From contig JADGON010000076.1 of assembly GCA_017882945.1 (NCBI GenBank), positions 1 to 9,840 on the forward strand: a DNA stretch of 9,840 nucleotides, in the 5' to 3' direction. The translations under genes were made by a program, and so were the position numbers. Under the pieces are notes generated by a model. It searched no databases and was not told where the DNA came from. It was given only the letters and a program-made list of their open reading frames with translations. Numbering within the stretch: position 1 is the first letter of the stretch; every line of letters starts with the position of its first letter. Shown one piece after another: positions 5,396 to 9,840 of the stretch. This DNA is from Acidimicrobiia bacterium (lineage in GTDB: Bacteria > Actinomycetota > Acidimicrobiia > IMCC26256 > JAENVU01).

Positions 5396-7240
5396 CTACG
5401 AGTGGATGGGCACCGTCGCCGTGGCGGTCACCTCGTCGACGTTGTTCGTGACGGCCTTCAACGTCAGCTGCCAGTCGCCGGCGAACGGCACGGTGAACCC
5501 GGCCGAGGTGTAGTGACCCGGACCGAGCCGGATCAGATCCACCTTGATCGGTGCGATGTCGTTCGCCGACTGGCTCATCTCCGCCGACACCTCGGTCGGG
5601 TCCGCCGTCCCCCCGCTCGGCGTCAGCATGAAGAGGTGCATCTCGTTCGGTCCGCGACTCGCGGGCGTGATGGTGATGTCGAAGGAGACCTGCTTGGTGT
5701 TCAGGGTCGCGAGGTACGGGCCGGTGTCGAGGCCCCGGGCCGGCGCCGCGTTCACGAGCAACGCGGTCACCGCGAGGATCACGATGCTGATGAGCACCTC
5801 GAGCAGCAGCGACCGCCGCAGCCGGCGCTCGGCCGTAGGCTCGTCGAGGACGTAGCCCTCGGGGTAGTCCGGCTCTTCGTCGTCTTCATCCCCGTCGCCG
5901 TCGTGGATCCCGCCGAATCCCGTGCCGGCCGAACCGACCGTGGCCGGTGCGTGCCCGAACGGAACCGGGTCCGAGACGCGAAGCGCGCCGACGGGAACCG
6001 GCGCGACGAGCGCCTCGGTGGGGATCCGCCACCGGCGGTTCACGATGTCGCGGCTGAGCGCGGCCACGACCATCAGGGCAAGGAACACGAGGATCTTGGT
6101 GAGCAGGATGCGTCCGTAGTCGGTGTCGAGCAACGCACCGAGCCGGTCGACCTGGCGGAAGGCCTGGAACACGCCGGTGACGACGATGACGCCCATGGCC
6201 ACGAGCGCGTACTGCGAGTAGCGCGGAACGACCTCGCGCAGCATCGGCTCGTCGGCGCACGGCATCAGCGCCGCGAACAGGACCACGAGACCCCCGAGCC
6301 AGATGCCGACACCGAAGACGTGGAGGGTGTCCGCGGGAAAGGCGATCGGCACGAGCGGGCCGCTCGACGCGTGGCCGGCCAGTCCAGGCGTTGCCGCGAG
6401 CCAGAGCCCGAGCACACCGGCTGCGTAGGGCCACCACTTCGGCAGCGGGTGTTCGACCGCCGGTCCGCGCCGCGGCAGCAGCATGGCGAGCAGCGGCAGC
6501 GCGAGGAGCAGGAGCACGATGCGCCCGGCGTAGACGTGACCGAACCGGGTCTTCCACACCTCGGACCACACGCTCGGGCTCAGTGCCTTGATCGGGTCGA
6601 GCGCGCCGGCATAGGGACCCTGCAGCGCGAATCCGAGGAGCGTGAATCCGAAGGCCGATCCCCAGGCGATCCACACGATCCGGCGGGCACGCCGGTCGTC
6701 GCGTCCCGTCCCCCACACATACGCGAGGAATGCGGCGCCACCGATGAGGACCGCGAGACCACCGAACGCACCGAAGCGCGCGATGGCGAACAGCACCCCG
6801 ATGACCGCGCTCCCGCCCTCGTCGGTGAGGAGTCGCTGCGCCAGGCTCTGCGCCTGCTTCGCGGTCGTTGCCGACGCGCCCACGGTGAACGTGAACGCGC
6901 CGCGGACCGGGTGCGCGTCGGAAGAGATCACACGCCACGTGACGACGTACGTGCCGCTATCAAGCCCCGGGGTCGAGACGCGCACCGCGCTGGCCTTGCC
7001 GTTCGGATGCGTCGGAGCCCCGACATCGATCCGGTTGGCGCGCGAGTCGAACGCACGCACCGCTCCGAGGGATGCCTCCACCGGTTCGTTGAACGTCAGC
7101 GTGATGTCCTTGGGTGACCGCTGCACCGTCGCGCCCGAACCAGGATCGGTGCCTTGGAGCACCGCGTGGGCGAACGCCGGAGCGGCCCACGCGCCGACGA
7201 TTACGAACGCGAGCACCGACACCGCGAGCACGCGTCGCAT
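5396..7240 (-). CDS. copCD: CopC-CopD fusion, copper transport protein (YcnJ-like)
   Basis: Copper-handling membrane protein of 614 residues, three parts in one chain. A signal peptide (1-24, ending PAFA) precedes a CopC domain (25-121) whose Cu(II)-site residues are all present: His25 at the mature N-terminus and Asp108/His110 in SSDAHPV. A polytopic CopD domain follows (about 145-400 plus a final helix 478-497), with membrane histidines in RFGHVYAGR, GLAGHASSG and LHVFGVGIWLGGL. A soluble C-terminal domain (about 503-614, with NEMHLFMLTPSGG and GHYTSAGFTVPFAGDWQL) resembles that of YcnJ-type proteins. An acidic insert (446-458, Asp/Glu-rich) lies in the loop before the last helix. The frame is open to 7504, but the extension lacks a signal peptide. 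ATG at 7240 is preferred over ATG at 7249 because of its spacing from GGGGGGA. Import is the likely direction, by analogy with YcnJ. Confidence 0.93.
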   Translation of the reverse strand: MRRVLAVSVLAFVIVGAWAAPAFAHAVLQGTDPGSGATVQRSPKDITLTFNEPVEASLGAVRAFDSRANRIDVGAPTHPNGKASAVRVSTPGLDSGTYVVTWRVISSDAHPVRGAFTFTVGASATTAKQAQSLAQRLLTDEGGSAVIGVLFAIARFGAFGGLAVLIGGAAFLAYVWGTGRDDRRARRIVWIAWGSAFGFTLLGFALQGPYAGALDPIKALSPSVWSEVWKTRFGHVYAGRIVLLLLALPLLAMLLPRRGPAVEHPLPKWWPYAAGVLGLWLAATPGLAGHASSGPLVPIAFPADTLHVFGVGIWLGGLVVLFAALMPCADEPMLREVVPRYSQYALVAMGVIVVTGVFQAFRQVDRLGALLDTDYGRILLTKILVFLALMVVAALSRDIVNRRWRIPTEALVAPVPVGALRVSDPVPFGHAPATVGSAGTGFGGIHDGDGDEDDEEPDYPEGYVLDEPTAERRLRRSLLLEVLISIVILAVTALLVNAAPARGLDTGPYLATLNTKQVSFDITITPASRGPNEMHLFMLTPSGGTADPTEVSAEMSQSANDIAPIKVDLIRLGPGHYTSAGFTVPFAGDWQLTLKAVTNNVDEVTATATVPIHS

Positions 7241-7287
7241 GGCTCGCATCTTCCCCCCAGCGATCGAACGACCGAACGAGCGCGGGC

Positions 7288-7923
7288 TCATCCCAGGACC
7301 GGGCGAGCTCGATGGCGCGCAGTCTCTTCCGGGGATCGCGCCAGGAGCCAGACCGCAACCAGTCCGACGAGCTCGGGCGCGTGGCTGACCTCGGCTCCGG
7401 GCGCCGCTCGCCCCTGGACGATGTCGAGGATCGAGCTCGCGATGAGACAGACCACGACGGCACCGACGACCGGCAGGACTCCGGCCGCCCGGTCGGGCCT
7501 CCACGCGACGACGAGGAGACCGACGCCGAGCGCGAGGGAGAACGAGCCGAGATGACGGGCGACGTGAGTGGGGAGACCGGCGTCGTCACCCAGAACGAGA
7601 GCCGGCACCGCCATCCCGAGCTGGATCACCGCGACGACGGCGAGCGCGATCCGCAGGAAGCGCGTGCGTTCATCGATGCTCCCGGGGATCGGGCTCACCG
7701 ACACGGGATCCTTGCCGATCGCGCGAAGGATCGAGCCGCTGAGATCCGGCACCGCCTCCGCCGGCACCACCCGGGTCGCGCGATGAAGCTCGGCCGCGCC
7801 GGCCGCGAACTCGCGGCAGCCCGCACACGTCGCCACGTGGGACTCCAGAGAAGCCGCGGCAACCCCGGGCTCCTCCCCATCGAGGCGAGCCGAGATCGCC
7901 GCGCGGCAGTGTTCGCAATCCAC
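7288..7923 (-). CDS. Zinc-finger (zf-HC2) membrane anti-sigma factor
   Basis: Probably binds and inactivates the ECF sigma factor encoded divergently. The 211 residues begin with a cytoplasmic zinc-binding anti-sigma module: Cys6 (DCEHC) and HVATCAGC (His29, Cys33, Cys36), the H-x3-C-x2-C pattern of this fold. After a linker come four predicted membrane helices (about 89-111, 125-141, 147-169, 183-196). Positive residues (WRPDRA) fall in the loop between helices 2 and 3, so the loops with His120/His124 (LPTHVARHLGSF) and His181 (EVSHAPELVG) should face outward and could sense a ligand. The GTG at 7923 is chosen because family members start just before the first Cys and no Shine-Dalgarno lies upstream; a good ECF promoter places transcription at this codon. 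It precedes CopC-CopD by 47 bases on the same strand. Confidence 0.85.
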   Translation of the reverse strand: MDCEHCRAAISARLDGEEPGVAAASLESHVATCAGCREFAAGAAELHRATRVVPAEAVPDLSGSILRAIGKDPVSVSPIPGSIDERTRFLRIALAVVAVIQLGMAVPALVLGDDAGLPTHVARHLGSFSLALGVGLLVVAWRPDRAAGVLPVVGAVVVCLIASSILDIVQGRAAPGAEVSHAPELVGLVAVWLLARSPEETARHRARPVLG

Positions 7924-7929
7924 CTTCAG

Positions 7930-7958
7930 TAGTCGTCGCGGTCGTGCGAGAAGTTCCC
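7930..7958 (-). promoter_or_regulatory. ECF-type promoter (GGGAAC - 17 bp - CGACTA) for the anti-sigma/copper genes
   Basis: On the minus strand GGGAAC (7958-7953) is followed by 17 bases and CGACTA (7935-7930). An AAC-containing -35 and a CGT/CGA -10 with 16-17 bases between them is the usual form of ECF promoters in actinobacteria. Only 6 bases separate the -10 box from the GTG at 7923, so transcription would start at or next to the start codon. This fits the lack of a ribosome binding site. The adjacent sigma factor is the obvious candidate to use it. Confidence 0.6.
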
Positions 7959-8017
7959 GGGTTTCCGGAGCTCGGAGAACTCCTCGACGCGACCCTTCCA
8001 TTGCCGCAACCGGCCAG

Positions 8018-8023
8018 TATCGT
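8018..8023 (+). promoter_or_regulatory. Possible -10 box (TATCGT) for a leaderless sigma-factor transcript
   Basis: TATCGT has the actinobacterial TAnnnT form and lies 7 bases before the GTG at 8031, the distance expected if the RNA begins at the start codon. There is no Shine-Dalgarno before this GTG. I do not see a good -35 box at the normal distance, so the call is tentative. Confidence 0.35.
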
Positions 8024-8030
8024 CCCGAGC

Positions 8031-8555
8031 GTGGACGAGCTCACGCGGCTGCTGGTCGCGGCTCGAGACGGGGATCGTGACGCGTTCGGCGCCGCGATCC
8101 GCCGCGGTCAACCCGACGTCTGGCGTCTGGCCGTCCACCTGGTGGGCCCGGGCGAGGCCGACGACGTCACCCAGGACGTCTTCCTGCGCGCGCACCGCTC
8201 CTTGCCGAGCTTCCGCGCCGAATCGAGTGGGCGGACCTGGCTGCTCGCGATCACCCGGAACACGTGTGCCGACGTCGTGCGCGGCGCCCGCCGGCGCCGC
8301 CGGCTCCAGGATCGACTGTTCTCGAGTCACGGCACCGAGGTCGCACCGTCGGCGGAGGGCACGTTCGGGCTCGATCAGCTCATGTCCGGGCTCGACGAGG
8401 ATCGCCGCAGCGCCTTTGTGCTGACCCAGGTGCTCGGGTGCTCGTACGCCGAAGCGGCCGACATCTGCGATACCGCGGTCGGCACCATCCGCTCACGCGT
8501 CGCGCGCGCGCGGATGGATCTGCTCGAGCAGATGCGCGCGGCCGACACCGCATGA
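8031..8555 (+). CDS. ECF (sigma-70 family) sigma factor, SigC-like
   Basis: Directs RNA polymerase to a small regulon, probably including the divergent copper genes. The 174 residues hold sigma region 2 (DVWRLAVHLVGPGEADDVTQ...FLRAHRSLPSF...SGRTWLLAITRN, about 27-85) and region 4 (about 112-165, LSYAEAA-like helix-turn-helix CSYAEAADICDTAVGTIRSR). From memory, the pattern (DVWR, ADDVTQ, ARTWLLAI, LTQxLGxSYAxAA, VGTIRSRVARAR) most resembles Mycobacterium tuberculosis SigC, which I recall being linked to copper acquisition; Corynebacterium SigC was linked to respiratory oxidase defects. Both recollections need checking. An upstream ATG at 7944 keeps the frame, but its extension would run through the divergent promoter and is unlike ECF N-termini, so the GTG at 8031 is preferred. 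Its stop overlaps the next gene (ATGA). Confidence 0.9.
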   Translation: MDELTRLLVAARDGDRDAFGAAIRRGQPDVWRLAVHLVGPGEADDVTQDVFLRAHRSLPSFRAESSGRTWLLAITRNTCADVVRGARRRRRLQDRLFSSHGTEVAPSAEGTFGLDQLMSGLDEDRRSAFVLTQVLGCSYAEAADICDTAVGTIRSRVARARMDLLEQMRAADTA

Positions 8556-9625
8556 CGCGCCGCGCGCTCACGCGCGCAGCCGCGGCAACTTGTCTCGCGC
8601 TCGTGTTCCTCGTCGCCACCGCCGGTCCCGCGGCGGCCCATGGCGTGGGCGGCTTACAGCCGACGAACTACACGACCACGGTGAAGGGGATCGAACCAAA
8701 GGTACCCGGACTCCATGCGCGCGCCGTCGACCTCGGTTCGAGCATCGAGCTTCGCAACGACACCGCCCACGAGGTGGTGGTGTACGGGTATCAGGGTGAG
8801 CCGTACCTGCGTATCGGTCCGGGCGGGACCTTCCAGAACACGCGATCGCCGGCCGTGTTCCTCAACCGCACCCGCATCCCGCAACACTCCGCCCCGCCCG
8901 ACCAGTACGACGCCAAGGCGCAACCACAGTGGCGGAAGATCTCGGACGCATCCGTGGCCGTCTGGCACGACCACCGCACCCATTGGATGGCCACCGAGGA
9001 CCCTCCGGCGGTGCGGCGCGACCCCGGCCGGCGCCACGTCGTCATCCGGGACTGGGAGATCCCGGTGCGGGACCAGGGCCGCAAGCTCGTCGTCACCGGT
9101 GACGCGCTCTGGGTCCCGGGGCCGTCGCCGTTGCCGTGGGTCCTCGGTGCCGTGGCGCTCGCGATCGGCGTCGCACTGCTGGCACGGACCCGAGCCTGGA
9201 TCGGGGTCGTGCAGGCCACGCTGGCGGTGCTCATCGTCAGCGAGACGATCCATGTGATCGGTGCGTGGCAGGCGACGACCGCGTCAATCCCGAGCCGCGC
9301 CTTCGCCAGCATCTACTCCTTCGGCGGGGTCGTCGTGTGTGCGCTGGCCCTGTGGTGGCTCAAGCGTCGCGACCCCTGGGCCGCCACGCCGGTGGTGCTG
9401 ATCGCCGGGCTGTTCATGTTCGTGGCGGGCGGCCTGGCGGACGTCACCGCGCTCACCCGGTCCCAGATACCGACGAGCCTGCCGGCGGGGCTCGGCCGTC
9501 TCACCGTCACGCTCGCGCTCGGGCTCGGTGCCGGACTCGTGATCGCCGCCGCATCCCGGCTGCGTGCCCCTCCGGCGCCCCGTCGCACCCAACCCTCCGG
9601 GCCGGTCCCCACGCTCGTCCCCTGA
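8552..9625 (+). CDS. Exported membrane protein of unknown function with His-rich ectodomain
   Basis: I do not recognise a named family. The 357 residues show a signal peptide (1-29, ending GPAAA) whose cleavage would expose His30 (mature start HGVGG), an extracellular beta-rich domain (about 30-190), then five predicted membrane helices (about 195-211, 216-238, 254-270, 277-298, 314-334) and a Pro-rich cytoplasmic or external tail. The ectodomain has VVVYGYQGEPYLRIGPGG, His112, and a striking WHDHRTHWM cluster (138-146) that looks like a metal site; His234 lies in helix 2. The ATG overlaps the sigma-factor stop (ATGA), so the two proteins are made together, and the divergent genes encode CopC-CopD and YcnI. 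A copper-binding, copper-sensing or oxidase-assembly role is suggested by context only. The frame extends upstream to 8264 inside the sigma gene, but only the ATG at 8552 gives a signal peptide. Confidence 0.85.
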   Translation: MTRRALTRAAAATCLALVFLVATAGPAAAHGVGGLQPTNYTTTVKGIEPKVPGLHARAVDLGSSIELRNDTAHEVVVYGYQGEPYLRIGPGGTFQNTRSPAVFLNRTRIPQHSAPPDQYDAKAQPQWRKISDASVAVWHDHRTHWMATEDPPAVRRDPGRRHVVIRDWEIPVRDQGRKLVVTGDALWVPGPSPLPWVLGAVALAIGVALLARTRAWIGVVQATLAVLIVSETIHVIGAWQATTASIPSRAFASIYSFGGVVVCALALWWLKRRDPWAATPVVLIAGLFMFVAGGLADVTALTRSQIPTSLPAGLGRLTVTLALGLGAGLVIAAASRLRAPPAPRRTQPSGPVPTLVP

Positions 9626-9680
9626 CATCTCGCCCCGGGCGGGTCATGCCTGCACCATCATGATGCGCAAGGCTGGGGGC

Positions 9681-9840
9681 ATGCCGACGATCTTCACGCG
9701 CATCATCGAAGGGGAGCTGCCGGGGACGTTCGTGTGGCGCGACGACCTCTGCGTCGCGTTTCTCTCGATCGCACCCCTCAAGACCGGTCACACGCTCGTC
9801 GTCCCGAGAGCCGAGGTCGACCACTGGATCGACCTTGATC
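9681..9840 (+). CDS. HIT-family nucleotide hydrolase/transferase (3' end outside window)
   Basis: The first 53 residues of a histidine-triad protein; the gene runs off the right edge, so the catalytic HxHxH motif is not visible. The start MPTIFTRIIEGELPGTFVW, then DDLCVAFLSIAPLKTGHTLVVPR, is the standard HIT N-terminus, where the IAPLKTGHTLVVP strand lines the nucleotide pocket. Relatives hydrolyse nucleoside phosphoramidates or dinucleotide phosphates in the cytoplasm. ATG 9681 is chosen because AAGG lies 8 bases upstream and it gives the common N-terminus; in-frame ATGs at 9660 and 9663 are alternatives. The 55-base gap from the preceding gene suggests it may be a separate unit unrelated to the copper genes. 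Confidence 0.88.
   Translation, partial: MPTIFTRIIEGELPGTFVWRDDLCVAFLSIAPLKTGHTLVVPRAEVDHWIDLD

Noticed and set aside
4994..7117. A 707-residue open frame on the plus strand opposite copC-copD
   Set aside because: It is Arg/His/Asp-rich low-complexity sequence with no recognisable domain, antisense to a clear CopC-CopD gene. High-GC codon bias commonly leaves such frames open.
7241..7504. Upstream extension of the CopC-CopD reading frame
   Set aside because: It overlaps the anti-sigma gene and would bury the signal peptide; the ATG at 7240 gives a proper exported N-terminus and a ribosome binding site.
7974..8000. GGAGAAC on the plus strand as an ECF -35 box for the sigma gene
   Set aside because: No CGTC or CGAC lies 16-17 bases downstream. 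The CGTC at 8021 is about 40 bases away from it, and only 10 bases from another AAC at 8008, so no proper spacing is found.
7944..8030. Upstream ATG for the sigma factor
   Set aside because: The extra 29 residues do not resemble ECF region 2 and would overlap the divergent promoter; GTG at 8031 gives the normal start.
8264..8551. Upstream extension of the 357-residue protein's frame
   Set aside because: It lies within the sigma-factor coding region in another frame and gives Arg-rich sequence before the signal peptide.
9631..9641. Short inverted repeat CGCC-CCG-GGCG after the unknown membrane protein gene
   Set aside because: The stem is only 4 bases with a 3-base loop and no T-run, which is too weak to call a terminator in GC-rich DNA.

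Overview
The window is high-GC, densely packed bacterial DNA with many GTG/TTG starts and very short gaps. Protein similarities (actinobacterial-style superoxide dismutase, SigC-like ECF sigma factor, fused CopC-CopD, DUF1775/YcnI, MauE-DsbA pair) point to an actinobacterium, possibly of the Acidimicrobiia type. The species cannot be named from this sequence. I see no tRNA, rRNA, CRISPR array, insertion sequence or phage gene, and no gene-free stretch longer than about 110 bases.

Layout. At the left edge is the 3' part of an Fe/Mn superoxide dismutase gene on the plus strand (3-488), convergent with everything up to about 7.9 kb. From 7923 down to 497 ten genes run on the minus strand: a zinc-finger membrane anti-sigma factor, a CopC-CopD fusion, a YcnI-like copper protein, a MauE/DoxX-like membrane protein, a DsbA-like thioredoxin, a SirB1-type transglutaminase-like protein, a Lon-N (LAN) domain protein, a DksA/YteA-like protein without zinc cysteines, a double-hotdog MaoC hydratase and a MoaD-like sulfur carrier. 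Gaps from 4687 to 2067 are 0-8 bases, suggesting one long transcript. A GC-rich hairpin separates the DksA-like gene from the MaoC-MoaD pair, which has its own strong ribosome binding site. On the plus strand from 8031, divergent from the anti-sigma gene, lies an ECF sigma factor resembling Mycobacterium SigC. It is translationally coupled (ATGA) to an unrecognised exported membrane protein, and a HIT-family gene starts at the right edge.

How the genes may work together. The central block looks like a copper-handling island controlled by its own ECF sigma/anti-sigma pair. The divergent spacer holds a convincing ECF-type promoter (GGGAAC, 17 bases, CGACTA) reading into the anti-sigma/CopCD/YcnI genes, 6 bases before the GTG, implying a leaderless transcript. 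YcnI, CopC-CopD and the unknown 357-residue protein are each predicted to expose a histidine as the first residue after signal-peptide cleavage, the arrangement used by CopC and YcnI to bind copper. The unknown protein also carries a WHDHxxHWM motif. MauE-DsbA could supply thiol/disulfide chemistry outside the membrane. The unknown protein, coupled to the sigma factor and divergent from copC-copD, is the best candidate for something undescribed. The copper function is inferred from families and context and is not shown by the sequence itself.
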